From Aureimonas glaciei (GTDB lineage Bacteria > Pseudomonadota > Alphaproteobacteria > Rhizobiales > Rhizobiaceae): a stretch of 64,000 bases of DNA. Each line of letters opens with the position of its first letter. The stretch's first letter is position 1. Positions 16,001 to 25,815 of this stretch are shown piece after piece. A program made the translations under genes and the position numbers. The notes below the pieces were generated by a model, which saw only the letters and a program-made list of their open reading frames with translations, ran no database searches and was not told the DNA's origin. Location of the stretch: positions 124,001-188,000 of the forward strand of contig NZ_BMJJ01000008.1 of the NCBI RefSeq assembly GCF_014643375.1, given 5' to 3'.

Positions 16001-17671
16001 ATGGCTATGATCGGCGGCGTCCAAGCCCAACAGGTCCTCGACAATCTGAGTTCGCTCGGAGCGCGCAAGCTCGGCATGATGGCGATCATCGGCCTTCTGG
16101 TCGTCGCCGTGGTCGGACTGGGCGCCTTCTATCTCAGCCGTCCCGACATGGAGACGCTGTACACCAATCTCGACCGGCAGGACGTGACGCGAATCGGCTC
16201 GGCGCTGACCGAAGCGGGCATTCCCTTCGACGTCAACGCCGCCGGCGACACCGTGCTGACGCCATTCTCGCAAACCGCCGGGGCGCGCATGCTGCTCGCC
16301 GAAAAGGGCCTGCCGCGCTCGGAGAACGCCGGCTACGAGCTCTTCGACGCGCTAGGCTCGATGGGCCTGACCTCGTTCATGCAGGAAGTGACGCGCGTGC
16401 GCGCCATGGAGGGAGAGCTCGCCCGCACCATCCAGACCCTGAAGAACGTGCGCGCGGCGCGCGTCCACATCGTCATGCCCGAGCCCGGCACGTTCCGCCG
16501 CGAGACGCAGAAGCCGTCGGCCAGCGTCGTCATCCGCACCGAAAACCCGGAAGGTTTCAGCTCGGCTCAGGCGATCCGTCACCTCGTCGCCTCGTCCATT
16601 CCCGGCATGAATGTCGACGAGGTCACCGTGCTCGATACCGACGGCACCCTGCTCGCCTCGGGAGATGATTCGGTATCGGCCGCGCCCTCCAAGCTGATCG
16701 GCATCGAAAGCACCGTGTCACGCAGCGTCGAGGCCTCGATCCGCCAGACCCTCGCCCCCTATCTCGGCATCGGCAATTTCCAGTCCAGCGTCACCGCGCG
16801 GCTCGACACCGACCGCAAGAACACCAGCGCCCGTACCTTCGATCCCGACGGCCGCGTCGAGCGCTCGGTGCGCACCGTCAAGGAGACCGGCCAGAGCTCG
16901 GACAAGGCTGCCAACGCCACGGTCACGGCCGAGCAGAACGTGCCGGAGGAGGCCAACGCCGATACGACCGGCAACGAATCCTCCGAGGCCAAGGAGCGCC
17001 GCGAGGAACTCACCAACTACGAGATCAACGAGACCACGACGCAGACGGTGAGCGACGGCTACGACGTCAAGCGGCTGAGCGTGGCCGTCGTCATCAACCG
17101 CAAGCGGCTGCTGGAAACCCTCGGCGCCGACGCGACGCCGGAGCAGGTGGCCGCATCCCTGGCCGAGATCCGCCTGCTCGTCGCCTCCGCCGCCGGCTAC
17201 AGCGAGACCCGCGGCGACCAGCTGGAAGTCACCGCCGTCGAGTTCGTCTCCAACGGGGAAGAGCTGGCGCCGGTGGAATCGGCCGGCCTCGGCGAAATGT
17301 TCATGCGTCAGTCCGGAACGCTGATCAACGCGCTGACCGTCCTCGTCGTCGCGGTGCTGCTCATCTGGTTCGGCCTGAAGCCGGCCATCCGGGCCCTGGC
17401 CGCGCCCGCCAATGCCGCGAACGGCGACTCCATCGAGCTCGAAAACGCCGGCATGGGCGGCGAGTTCGGCGGCGAGATGAACGGCATGCTCGCCAATGGC
17501 ATGGCCAACAACCTCTACGGCAGTGACGGCATGGATGCCGGCCTGCTGGAGGACCTGACCCGCAGCCAGGCCAACTCGCCGCAGTCGCGTCTCGAAAAAC
17601 TCATCGACTTCGACGAAGCGCAGGCAGCGTCGATCCTGAAACACTGGATCCACCAGAAAGAGGCGGCATAA
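16001..17671 (+). CDS. fliF: Flagellar MS-ring protein FliF
   Basis: FliF builds the MS-ring, the first structure of the basal body, in the inner membrane. The 556-residue protein has two membrane segments (about 27-47 and 438-458), between them the ring-building motifs (with RVHIVMPEPGTFRRETQKPSASVV at about 153-176), and a C-terminal FliG-binding tail (about 520-556). A second ATG lies two codons in. It leads an overlapping run fliF, fliH-like, motB, motC, fliK, with an exact CtrA box upstream. Confidence 0.97.
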   Translation: MAMIGGVQAQQVLDNLSSLGARKLGMMAIIGLLVVAVVGLGAFYLSRPDMETLYTNLDRQDVTRIGSALTEAGIPFDVNAAGDTVLTPFSQTAGARMLLAEKGLPRSENAGYELFDALGSMGLTSFMQEVTRVRAMEGELARTIQTLKNVRAARVHIVMPEPGTFRRETQKPSASVVIRTENPEGFSSAQAIRHLVASSIPGMNVDEVTVLDTDGTLLASGDDSVSAAPSKLIGIESTVSRSVEASIRQTLAPYLGIGNFQSSVTARLDTDRKNTSARTFDPDGRVERSVRTVKETGQSSDKAANATVTAEQNVPEEANADTTGNESSEAKERREELTNYEINETTTQTVSDGYDVKRLSVAVVINRKRLLETLGADATPEQVAASLAEIRLLVASAAGYSETRGDQLEVTAVEFVSNGEELAPVESAGLGEMFMRQSGTLINALTVLVVAVLLIWFGLKPAIRALAAPANAANGDSIELENAGMGGEFGGEMNGMLANGMANNLYGSDGMDAGLLEDLTRSQANSPQSRLEKLIDFDEAQAASILKHWIHQKEAA

Positions 17672-17674
17672 GAC

Positions 17675-18508
17675 ATGATTCCTCTCGCCCAATACTTCGC
17701 CGAAACCGGCAACGAAGACTTCACCCCGTTCCAGAAGGTTGCGGCCCGCAAGCCGGCCCCGCCGGCCGCGCCCGTCAAGCGCCGTCCCGAAGGCCTGACC
17801 GTCCTGCCGCCCAAGGCTGCGGTGCGTCCGCTGAAGACCGTGGCCCAGCCGGCCGGCGGCGCCGTGCCGCAGCGCTCCGTGCAGCCGCAGCTGCCCACCG
17901 AGCCCCGGATCCCGCTGCGGGAGCTCGAGGCCGAAAGGGCGCGCTGGCAGGCCGAACGCAAGGCCCAGGAACTCGCCCACAGCCAAGCCGTCGCCGCGGC
18001 CCGCGAGGCCGGCGCCGAAGCCGGCCGGGAAATGGAGCGCAAGGCCATGGCGGCGCAATCGGAGGAGCGAATCGAGGCGATCCGCCAGGAGATCGCCAAC
18101 GATCACGGCCAGGCCCTGATCAAGACGCGGGCAGAATGGACGCAGGAACAGGCCGATCGCCTGGCCGATCTGTTGATCCTCCAGGTCGCCATCCTCGAAG
18201 AGACGATCAAGCTGAGCCTCAACAGCGTTCTGCGCCCCCTGGCGCTCGACGTGCGCCGGCGGCAGACGCTCGACGACCTCGTCGGCGCAGTGAGGACCAT
18301 CGCCCTCGACGGCATGGCCTACAAGATCGCCGCCAGCGGCCCGGCCGACCTCCTCTCGATGCTGGAAGACAAGCTCGGCGACCACGCCAAGCTCCTGTCC
18401 TTCGAAGAGGACGACAGCCAGGCCGACATTCGCATCGCCGCCGACAATACCGTGATCGAGACGCGTCTCTCGTCGTGGCGTCTGGCCCTCGAAGAGGCAC
18501 TTTCGTGA
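17675..18508 (+). CDS. FliH-like export stator protein
   Basis: A 277-residue protein follows fliF by 3 bases and overlaps motB by 4. The first 90 residues are Pro/Ala/Arg-rich, then a long charged coiled coil runs from about 90 to 150. The C-terminal domain (about 150-277) resembles the FliH/YscL fold. FliH regulates the export ATPase FliI, and placement next to fliF fits. Sequence similarity to classical FliH is weak, so the symbol is left open; the role is inferred from architecture and context. Confidence 0.75.
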   Translation: MIPLAQYFAETGNEDFTPFQKVAARKPAPPAAPVKRRPEGLTVLPPKAAVRPLKTVAQPAGGAVPQRSVQPQLPTEPRIPLRELEAERARWQAERKAQELAHSQAVAAAREAGAEAGREMERKAMAAQSEERIEAIRQEIANDHGQALIKTRAEWTQEQADRLADLLILQVAILEETIKLSLNSVLRPLALDVRRRQTLDDLVGAVRTIALDGMAYKIAASGPADLLSMLEDKLGDHAKLLSFEEDDSQADIRIAADNTVIETRLSSWRLALEEALS

Positions 18509-19674
18509 GCCAGACCAGCCCGGCGACGCCGACCGTCAACCAGATCATCATCGTCAAGCGGGGAGGGGACCACGAGGAGGCCCACCATGGCGGCGCGTGG
18601 AAGATCGCCTTCGCCGACTTCATGACGGCGCTGATGGCGCTGTTTCTCGTGCTGTGGCTGACCAACGCCTCGGACGACGCGACCAAGAAGCAGATCGCGC
18701 AGTATTTCAACCCGATCAAGCTGAACAGTTCCGTTCCCGAGACCCTCGGCCTCAGCAATGGCGAGAACACGCCGACCAAGCCCGCCCCGGTCGATCCCAA
18801 GGGCGAGGTGGACGAGGGCGGGAGCCCGGACGAAAAGCCGATGAGCGGCAGTGCGACGGGCGGCCAGGAGCAGGCGCTCTTCCGCGATCCGTTCGCGGTG
18901 CTGGCGGAGATCGCGGCGGAAGGGGGCCCCGGCATCCAGGACGGCGTCGCCGGCGTTCCCGACGGCTCCGGCCTGCCCGGCCTGAACGGCGGCGAGGCCT
19001 ATCGCGATCCCTTCGATCCGACCTCTTGGCAGCTGGCGCCCAACATCGACGAGAAGGCCGCCAAGGGCGCCGCCATGGCACCGACGGAGTTCACCCCGCC
19101 GGCAGCCTTACCGCCGTCCACCACGGTGGTCGAGCCGGCCACCAAGACTGTGGTCGAAGCCGCCAAGCCCAGCGCGCCGGCACCCGAGGCGCCCGATGCA
19201 AAAGAGGCGGCCAAGCCCGCTTCGGAGGCGGAGAAGATGAAGGCGGAGATCGAGAAGTCGCTCGGCTCGGCCAAGGGCCCGGGCGTCGAGGTCACGGTCG
19301 GCAAGGACGGCGTCACCATCTCGCTCGCCGACAACCTGACCTCGGGCATGTTCGAGGTCGGCTCGGCCAAGCCGACGCCGGACGCCGTGCGCCTGGTCGA
19401 AAAGGTCGCCAAGCTCCTGTCCGAGCGTCAGGGCGTGGTGTCGATCCGCGGCCATACCGATTCGCGTCCCTATGCCGGCGTCGAATACGACAACTGGCGC
19501 CTGTCCGCGGCCCGGGCGCAGTTCGCCTACTACATGCTGGTGCGCGGTGGCCTGTCCGAGCAGCGGGTGACCAGCATCGAGGGCGTCGCCGACCGCGATC
19601 CCAAGGATGCGGCCAATCCGGAAGGGGCGGCCAACCGCCGGATCGAGATCCTCCTCAAAGAGCCCAATCCATGA
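18505..19674 (+). CDS. motB: Flagellar stator protein MotB
   Basis: MotB forms the proton channel with MotA and anchors it to peptidoglycan. GTG 18505 (overlapping the previous stop) gives 389 residues. The N-terminus has the plug-like basic start, then the membrane segment with the proton-carrying Asp (AFADFMTALMALFLVLWLTNA, Asp about residue 38). A long low-complexity linker (about 70-245) follows. The OmpA-like domain (about 250-389) carries GHTDSRPYAGVEYDNWRLSAARA. The linker is longer than in enteric MotB, typical for rhizobia that use MotC. Confidence 0.96.
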   Translation: MSQTSPATPTVNQIIIVKRGGDHEEAHHGGAWKIAFADFMTALMALFLVLWLTNASDDATKKQIAQYFNPIKLNSSVPETLGLSNGENTPTKPAPVDPKGEVDEGGSPDEKPMSGSATGGQEQALFRDPFAVLAEIAAEGGPGIQDGVAGVPDGSGLPGLNGGEAYRDPFDPTSWQLAPNIDEKAAKGAAMAPTEFTPPAALPPSTTVVEPATKTVVEAAKPSAPAPEAPDAKEAAKPASEAEKMKAEIEKSLGSAKGPGVEVTVGKDGVTISLADNLTSGMFEVGSAKPTPDAVRLVEKVAKLLSERQGVVSIRGHTDSRPYAGVEYDNWRLSAARAQFAYYMLVRGGLSEQRVTSIEGVADRDPKDAANPEGAANRRIEILLKEPNP

Positions 19675-21164
19675 GCCGAATGCTGCTGCTTACCGTGTCC
19701 GCGCTGGCTCTGGTCCAGGGCGGCGGCGGGGCCCGCGCAGAGAATCCGGCGGAGCAACGCTTTTTGACGGAGGTCCTCGCCGGATCCGACCTGCCCTACG
19801 ACATCTCGCCGGCCTATCGCCTGGGGACCGGGCCGATCGCCGACGCGGGAAACGCGGGGATCGATCCGATCGTCACCGGACAGATCGCCCCCGAAACCGG
19901 CGCTGCCGAGCAACCCTCTTTGCTGCAGCCCGTGCCGGGCGAGCCCATCAACCTTCACGCGGCGTCGCCCCCGTCGCCGGACGCCGCCGAAACGGCGGCC
20001 GGGCACGGCGAGGCCGCCGTCCCGGGCGAGCAAGCGTCGCCGGCCGAGGGCACGCCGGCATGGGCGACGTCCCGCTCGCCCATGCCCTTCGACATCATCC
20101 GCACCGTCCAGTTCCTGCAGGATCAGATCGCCCGCGGCAACGGCCGGGCGATCCAGGTGCAGGCGATGCTGCTGAGACGCTTCGGGCCGACCCTGGCCGA
20201 AGCCGACCCCGAGGTCTGGAAGGACGGCCGCAACGTCCGTGCGGCCGTTCTCTTCGTCCTCAGCGGCGGGCCGCCCGACATCCTGCGGCGGCTGATGGCC
20301 CGCGGCGTCATCGACCCGGCGCAGGAAAACCTGTTCAGAGGCGCGCTCGCCTATGTCGAAAACGATCTGGCCGGCGCCGAGAAGATCCTGGCGGCGCTCG
20401 ACTTCGCCGGCATGGAACCGGGACTCGAGGCCCATCTCAACCTGGTGCTCGGCCAGCTGAAGCAGCTGGAGAAGCCCAAGGAGGCGATCCGGCATCTGGA
20501 CCGGGCACGGCTTCTGGCGCCCGGCGGTCTGATCGAGGAGTCCGCCTTGCGGATGGAGGTGCTGCTCGTCGACGATCTCGGCGAGCATGACGCCGCCGAC
20601 CGGCTGGCGCGGCAGTATTTCGACCGCTATTCGGCGTCCTCCTACTCGCAGAATTTCGAGGCGCGCTTTGCCGCCGTGTTCGCCCAGCGCGGCAAGACGG
20701 ATGCGCCGGCCGTGATCGCCGCCATGCAGGACGTGACCGCCCGACTGCCCGATGCCAACAAGCGGGCCATCTTCCTGACCGTCGGCCGAAGGGCCCTGGT
20801 CGAGGGCAATCTGGATTTTGCCAAGGGCACTGTCGCCGCCGTGCTGGAGACGGCCGACATTCCCGAGCCCGAGCGGCAGCGCGCCAACCTCTATTCCGTT
20901 GCCGCCACCATCGGCAGCGCTCCCTCGAACGAGATCGCCGCCGGCCTGGCCGCCATCGATCGCACGCAGCTGCATCCCGAGGACGTCAAGCTGCTCGACG
21001 CGGCGACCTCCGTACTCGGCGGTATCGACACCCGGCCCCTGCTGGCGACGACGCAACAGCCTGGAGAAGGCGCCAGTCAGTATGCCGAGACGTCGCCGGT
21101 CTTTGACCGTGCGCAGCAACTACTCGACGCGGTCAACAAGGACCTCGGAAAGGCGCAGCCGTGA
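19671..21164 (+). CDS. motC: Chemotaxis/motility protein MotC
   Basis: MotC is a rhizobial periplasmic protein that binds MotB and is needed for rotation. ATG 19671 overlaps the motB stop, giving 497 residues with a signal peptide (about 1-22, ending ARA-EN). A low-complexity linker (to about 135) is followed by a helical, TPR-like region (about 140-460). It overlaps fliK by 4 bases. Its chaperone motE is at 9560. The mature N-terminus carries DPIVTG, which also occurs in the unknown protein at 43342. Confidence 0.94.
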   Translation: MSRMLLLTVSALALVQGGGGARAENPAEQRFLTEVLAGSDLPYDISPAYRLGTGPIADAGNAGIDPIVTGQIAPETGAAEQPSLLQPVPGEPINLHAASPPSPDAAETAAGHGEAAVPGEQASPAEGTPAWATSRSPMPFDIIRTVQFLQDQIARGNGRAIQVQAMLLRRFGPTLAEADPEVWKDGRNVRAAVLFVLSGGPPDILRRLMARGVIDPAQENLFRGALAYVENDLAGAEKILAALDFAGMEPGLEAHLNLVLGQLKQLEKPKEAIRHLDRARLLAPGGLIEESALRMEVLLVDDLGEHDAADRLARQYFDRYSASSYSQNFEARFAAVFAQRGKTDAPAVIAAMQDVTARLPDANKRAIFLTVGRRALVEGNLDFAKGTVAAVLETADIPEPERQRANLYSVAATIGSAPSNEIAAGLAAIDRTQLHPEDVKLLDAATSVLGGIDTRPLLATTQQPGEGASQYAETSPVFDRAQQLLDAVNKDLGKAQP

Positions 21165-22810
21165 AGATTACTGCCAATTCCCTGTCATTTATCGAGCCGA
21201 AGCCCGCCGCGGGCGGCTCTGGTGACGGCGAATACAACCGCATGTTCGAAGACGCCATTCGCGATGTGGCAAAGGAGCCTTCGGGCAAGAGTTCCCTGCC
21301 GAACGACGATCGTTTGGCACGGCAGGCGGCCGACCGCCAGGAAGCCGACGGCGCCTCGGGCCGCGAGGCCACACGCTCGCGCGCGTCGCGGCACGCGGTG
21401 ACGGCGGCGACCGAGAAGGCGACGGAGGCCGACGAGGCGACGGCCGAGGCGAGCCTCGAGGCGGACGTGGCCGACTCGAAGGGCGAAAGATCGGCGGCGA
21501 TCGAATCGCTGGACCGCCTCCTCAATGGCGAATTTTCCGCCGTTTCTCTCGCGAGCGCCAAGTCGGCCGCATCGGCTGCGGCGGTTGCGGCAGAGCCGGA
21601 CGCCCCGGCCCCCGTCGCCGATCCCAAGGCGGCCGTCGCAGCGCTCGCTGTCGGCACCGCCGGTGAGCTGGATGAGATGGCCGAGCCGGCAGTCGGCATG
21701 GCCCGGGGCAAGGTGTCGCTCGAGGTCGTCCACATGGAGACGCATTTCGAACCCCGCTCCGACGCCTTCGTTCTCGTCGAAGCGGATGGAACCGCCAGTG
21801 CCAAGGCCGCCGCACCGGACGCGGGCCTCGTCATGGCCGCCCGCAACGCCGGATCCCCCGAGGCCGCCACGCCCCTTTCGGCAGATGAGATTCTGGCGCC
21901 GGTGGCTTTGGCCGGTTCGACGAAGGCAGGCGTGTCGCCGACCGGCGCGCCGGAGCTTGTCGCCATCAAGGGCAGGCTCGCCGATGTCGGCACAGCCCGT
22001 GCCGCCGCCGCGACCGACAATGGCGCAACGCCGGACGAAGCCGATCAGCCTCGGCTGAGCTTCGAGGAGGCGCTGGCCCGGATCGACACGTCGCGGGCCG
22101 CTAGCGGGGATTCCGCCGGCGCCGGCGAGAAGCGCGGACGCAGCGCCCTCTTTGCCGAGGCGCGCGCCGATCGCCAGGCCAGTGCCGCGGCGCGTGCCGC
22201 CGGCCCGGTGGCTGTCGCCGCATCCGACGAAGGAACCCAGCCGACGCTGTCCTTCCCCTCGATGACTGGCCAGGTCGCCAACCGCGTCATCGATGCGCTG
22301 GGCTCCACCCTGACCGCCCAGCGCGCGCCGGATGCCGCGCCGGGCGACGCCTATGTCAGGCTGACCGCCGGCGGCGCTGCCCTGAAGACGCTGACGATCC
22401 AGCTGCAGCCGGAAGAGTTGGGACGCCTCGACGTTTCCATGCGGCTCGTCGAGGGACAGTTGACCCTCGAAATCGCGGCCACGGAAGCCGGCACCGCGAA
22501 GGTCCTGGCAGAAGACCGCGAGGGGCTGCGCAAGCTGCTGCAGCATGCCGGCTTCTCGCTCGACGATACCTCGATCACCATCGTCACGCGGGAGGCCGGC
22601 GCCCCGGCACGAACCTCGGCCGCGGACGCCGCGGGACAGGCCGGCGCCCGGACCTCCTCGGGCGGCGATTCGCCCGCGGGTGACGGCGCGGCGCAAGATG
22701 GACGACAGGGCAGGGAGAGCGGTGGCGGCGAGCGCCATCAGGACAACCGCCGCCAGAGCGCCGATGAGCGGGCCCGCGCTTCGCTGAAGGCGGCTTCTAC
22801 CTATCTCTGA
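21161..22810 (+). CDS. fliK: Flagellar hook-length control protein FliK
   Basis: FliK is a secreted ruler that stops hook growth by switching FlhB. GTG 21161 (overlap with motC) gives 549 residues. Residues 1-370 are low-complexity, rich in Ala, Glu, Asp and Arg, as usual for FliK. The conserved C-terminal domain is at about 395-480 (LTIQLQPEELGRLDVSMRLVEG, then LRKLLQHAGFSLDD). A Gly/Ser/Arg-rich tail follows. It ends the fliF unit before a strong terminator. Confidence 0.93.
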   Translation: MKITANSLSFIEPKPAAGGSGDGEYNRMFEDAIRDVAKEPSGKSSLPNDDRLARQAADRQEADGASGREATRSRASRHAVTAATEKATEADEATAEASLEADVADSKGERSAAIESLDRLLNGEFSAVSLASAKSAASAAAVAAEPDAPAPVADPKAAVAALAVGTAGELDEMAEPAVGMARGKVSLEVVHMETHFEPRSDAFVLVEADGTASAKAAAPDAGLVMAARNAGSPEAATPLSADEILAPVALAGSTKAGVSPTGAPELVAIKGRLADVGTARAAAATDNGATPDEADQPRLSFEEALARIDTSRAASGDSAGAGEKRGRSALFAEARADRQASAAARAAGPVAVAASDEGTQPTLSFPSMTGQVANRVIDALGSTLTAQRAPDAAPGDAYVRLTAGGAALKTLTIQLQPEELGRLDVSMRLVEGQLTLEIAATEAGTAKVLAEDREGLRKLLQHAGFSLDDTSITIVTREAGAPARTSAADAAGQAGARTSSGGDSPAGDGAAQDGRQGRESGGGERHQDNRRQSADERARASLKAASTYL

Positions 22811-22880
22811 TCCCGGCTCCGTCGACCTTTCCGCCAAGCGGCGGAAAGCGTCCCGCGCCGATCCCCATCACCGCCATCCT

Positions 22881-22936
22881 CAGTCGGCCGACGCGTGTTC
22901 CCCGTAGGGATGCGCGTCGGCCGACTGCTTCGTTTT
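22881..22936 (+). terminator. Strong terminator after fliK
   Basis: A perfect 15-bp stem (22881-22895 with 22913-22927) has a 17-base loop and is followed by CTTCGTTTT. A second perfect stem, TTTCCGCC/GGCGGAAA with loop AAGC (22828-22847), lies just before it. Together they close the fliF-fliK unit. The rest of the 346-base gap up to ftcR is AT-rich promoter sequence. Confidence 0.9.
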
Positions 22937-23017
22937 GGCCCTTTGAAACGGTTCCACACCGCAAATTTCCAGGTCCAAGGGCTGCGCGAAACTTTTCTGA
23001 AACTTTCGCAATCCGCC

Positions 23018-23032
23018 GTAACCTCCTGTTAA
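23018..23032 (+). promoter_or_regulatory. CtrA-like box upstream of ftcR
   Basis: GTAA-N7-TTAA, one mismatch from the CtrA consensus, lies 125 bases before the ftcR ATG. A further half-site TTAACC follows near 23067. Confidence 0.45.
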
Positions 23033-23156
23033 TCACGCGAATTGCGTTGCCGTCAGCAAGGCTTTGTTAACCTTGTCATGAGATTTCAGGATAGCTCGTG
23101 CGAGGCTTAACTCGCTATCAATACATCCAGAGAAACCGGCCAGACAGGTGGATGTG

Positions 23157-23828
23157 ATGATCGTAGTTGTGGACAGCCGAGAGCTGGTGACGAGCGGATA
23201 CCAGTCGCTCTTCGGCACGGAAGGCGTCTCGGCAGCCGGCTTCCAGGTCTCGGAATTTCGCGAGTGGGTCGAGACGGCGCCCGACACCGACATCTCCGCG
23301 GTCGAAGCCTTCCTGCTCGGCGACTTTCCGGAAAGAGGCGCCTTCACCCGCCTCGTTCGCAGCCGCTCCAACGCTCCCCTGATCGCGCTGGCCGAAACCA
23401 AGGCGCTGAACTCGACGCTGGACCTGTTCGCCGCGGGCATCGACGACGTCGTCGCCAAGCCGGTGCATGTGAAGGAAATCCTGGCCCGCGTCGGCGCCAT
23501 CCGGCGACGCGACGTCGGCTCCGACAAAGCCCGCACGGTGGTCGACGAGATCTGCGTCTTCTCCGATGGACGCGACCCGGAAGTCGCCGGCGCGACGATG
23601 ATCCTGCCGCGGCGCGAGCGCCGCATCCTGGAATACCTGGCGGCCAACCGCGGCCGGCGCGTCTCCAAGCAGCAGCTGTTCAGCGCGATCTACGGCATCT
23701 TCGACGAAAACGTCGAGGAGAACGTCATCGAGAGCCACATCTCCAAGCTGCGCAAGAAGCTGAAGATGCGCCTCGGCTACGACCCGGTCTCGTCGATGCG
23801 CTACCTCGGCTACGGCATCGGCGTCTGA
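23157..23828 (+). CDS. ftcR: Flagellar transcriptional regulator FtcR (Rem type)
   Basis: FtcR/Rem is the orphan OmpR-family activator of flagellar genes in Brucella and rhizobia. ATG 23157 (upstream AGGTGG) gives 223 residues beginning IVVVDSRELVTSGYQSLFG, close to the Brucella start; a GTG nine bases upstream is less likely. Residues 1-115 form a receiver-like domain that lacks the usual Asp-phosphorylation context. Residues 130-223 form a winged-helix DNA-binding domain (ENVIESHISKLRKKLKMRLG). It is a single-gene unit between two terminators, likely CtrA-controlled and acting on later flagellar genes. Confidence 0.93.
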   Translation: MIVVVDSRELVTSGYQSLFGTEGVSAAGFQVSEFREWVETAPDTDISAVEAFLLGDFPERGAFTRLVRSRSNAPLIALAETKALNSTLDLFAAGIDDVVAKPVHVKEILARVGAIRRRDVGSDKARTVVDEICVFSDGRDPEVAGATMILPRRERRILEYLAANRGRRVSKQQLFSAIYGIFDENVEENVIESHISKLRKKLKMRLGYDPVSSMRYLGYGIGV

Positions 23829-23877
23829 CGCCCGTCCGAACATCTTAACGAAGTATAAATTCTCAAAGCGAAGTCTC

Positions 23878-23917
23878 AAAATCCCGGTCTGCTCTGCAGA
23901 TCGGGATTTTGTCGTTT
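23878..23917 (+). terminator. Strong terminator after ftcR
   Basis: A 15-bp stem (23878-23892 with 23896-23910) has one G-T pair and a 3-base loop, and GTCGTTT follows. Its A/T-rich base works on both strands. Confidence 0.92.
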
Positions 23918-24028
23918 GGGTGCTTGCACTTGACTTCGTTGACTTGCCGATGTCGGGAATCTGGCAGTTTCACGCAAGCCAGACGGACTAGAGAAAGGGG
24001 AGCGAAACAAATTGCGGAAGGTGAATTG

Positions 24029-25684
24029 ATGAGCATCGGCGGCATTATGCGCACGAGCGTGTCAGGTATGAACGCCCAGTCGGCACGCCTGAGCGCGGTG
24101 GCCGAAAACATCGCCAATTCCGACACCACCGGCTACAAGCAGTCGCAGACCGAGTTTTCCTCGCTGATCCTGCCGTCGAACGGTTCTGGCTACAATTCCG
24201 GCGCCGTCGAGGCCCAGGTTCGCCAGCTGATCAGCGAGCAGGGTGGCCTGACCTTCACCGGCAACGACAACAACGCCAAGAAGATCGATCTGGCGGTTGA
24301 CGGTCAGGGATTCCTGGCCGTCGGCGACGGCAATGGCGGCACGTTCCTGACGCGCGCCGGCTCCTTCACCCAGCAGGCCGACGGCAGCCTGGTGAACGCC
24401 GCCGGCTACACGCTGATGGGCTATCCGGTGACGGCCACCGGCACCGACGCGGTGCTGAACGGATTTGCCGGGCTCGAGGAGGTCAATCTCAAGACCTCGC
24501 TTCTCAGCGCCAATCCGACGACCAAGGGCGTCCTCACGGTGCCGCTCGACAAGAGCAAGTCGCAGTCGGTGGCATCCAGCACCCAGCTGGCCAATCTCGG
24601 CTCTCTGGCGGGGGGACAGACCCTGACCCTCGACCTCGCGATCGACGGCGATACCACTCCGCTGGCGATTACAATCAACGGTCCGAAGACGCCACAAGAA
24701 ATCGTCGATGGAATCAATGCCGCGGTCCATGCGGACCAGGCCCTGACGCCTCCCTTGCCCGATGTCGCGACGCTCGTTGACGGCAAGCTCGTCCTGACCT
24801 CGAACACGACCACTGCCGGCACCGGCAGCAAGATCGCGATGGACGTGACCGCCGCCGCCGCTACGGGACTGGTCGACGTTGCCGTCGTCACCGGCCACGC
24901 CCTTCCTTCGGAAAACACCAAGCTCCCCAGCGACGCCAGTTCGACCGCCATCTCCCTGACCGTCTACAACAACTCGGGCGAGGCGGTGAAACTCGACGTC
25001 TACTATACCAAGAAGAACGACGAGACCTGGGAAATGTCGGTCTTCGACAGCCGCAAGGCGACGACCGGCACGGCGGACTCCCCGTTCCCCTATGGCGCGG
25101 CCGGCTCTGCTCCGCTGGCGACGGCGACCCTGAATTTCGACCCCGCCACCTTCACCCTGTCGTCGACCGCGGGCGGGATCAACTCGACCGGCGGCGTCGA
25201 CGGCGTGCTCAACATCGATCTCACCGCCATCGGTGGTTCGAGCAATTTCGCGCTCGATCTGGCCAATACCACCCAGTTCACCGGCAACACCCAGCCGCTG
25301 GCGGCGGCCGTCGACGGCAATCCGGCAGAGGTCATCAGCCAGATCAAGATCGGCGCCGACGGCACGATCACGGCAACCTTCGCCTCCGGCACGACGCGCG
25401 ACCTGTTCAAGGTGCCGCTGGCCATGGTCAACAGCCCGGATTCGATGACGGCTCTGGCCGGCAACGTCTACAGCGCCGGGATCGAATCCGGCACGGTGCT
25501 GATGGGCTTCGGCGGGTCGGGCGGCTTCGGCGACCTGACGGCGGGCGCGCTCGAGGAGTCGACCGTCGATCTGGCGAACGAACTGACCACCATGATCGCG
25601 GCCCAGCGCAGCTACACCGCCAATTCCAAGGTGTTCCAGACCGGGTCCGAAATCATGGACGTTCTGGTCAACCTGAAGCGCTGA
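24029..25684 (+). CDS. flgE: Flagellar hook protein FlgE
   Basis: FlgE is the hook subunit. ATG 24029 (GGAAGG site) gives 551 residues beginning MSIGGIMRTSVSGMNAQ, matching rhizobial FlgE; the open frame upstream to 23909 crosses the ftcR terminator and is not used. The N-terminal rod/hook signature is AENIANSDTTGYKQSQTEFSS. The C-terminus ends with LTTMIAAQRSYTANSKVFQTGSEIMDVLVNLKR. Residues about 188-290 resemble the beta modules of the flagellin. It heads the operon flgE-flgK-flgL-flaF-flbT-flgD-fliQ. Confidence 0.97.
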   Translation: MSIGGIMRTSVSGMNAQSARLSAVAENIANSDTTGYKQSQTEFSSLILPSNGSGYNSGAVEAQVRQLISEQGGLTFTGNDNNAKKIDLAVDGQGFLAVGDGNGGTFLTRAGSFTQQADGSLVNAAGYTLMGYPVTATGTDAVLNGFAGLEEVNLKTSLLSANPTTKGVLTVPLDKSKSQSVASSTQLANLGSLAGGQTLTLDLAIDGDTTPLAITINGPKTPQEIVDGINAAVHADQALTPPLPDVATLVDGKLVLTSNTTTAGTGSKIAMDVTAAAATGLVDVAVVTGHALPSENTKLPSDASSTAISLTVYNNSGEAVKLDVYYTKKNDETWEMSVFDSRKATTGTADSPFPYGAAGSAPLATATLNFDPATFTLSSTAGGINSTGGVDGVLNIDLTAIGGSSNFALDLANTTQFTGNTQPLAAAVDGNPAEVISQIKIGADGTITATFASGTTRDLFKVPLAMVNSPDSMTALAGNVYSAGIESGTVLMGFGGSGGFGDLTAGALEESTVDLANELTTMIAAQRSYTANSKVFQTGSEIMDVLVNLKR

Positions 25685-25815
25685 CGCGCCGTCGATAGCC
25701 GGCGCCGCCCCTGGGCGGCGTCGCTGCGCCGATGCCCTGTCGGGCCCCTTCCGGCGAGCCGGGCGATGGCCGCTCGGGATGATGCCTCTCCCTCCGTTTT
25801 CGCGAGAATTCCGTC

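Noticed and set aside
23845-23859. TTAA-N7-TAAA as a further CtrA box before flgE
   Set aside because: It lies upstream of the ftcR terminator, so a promoter there would be stopped before flgE, and the second half-site is imperfect.
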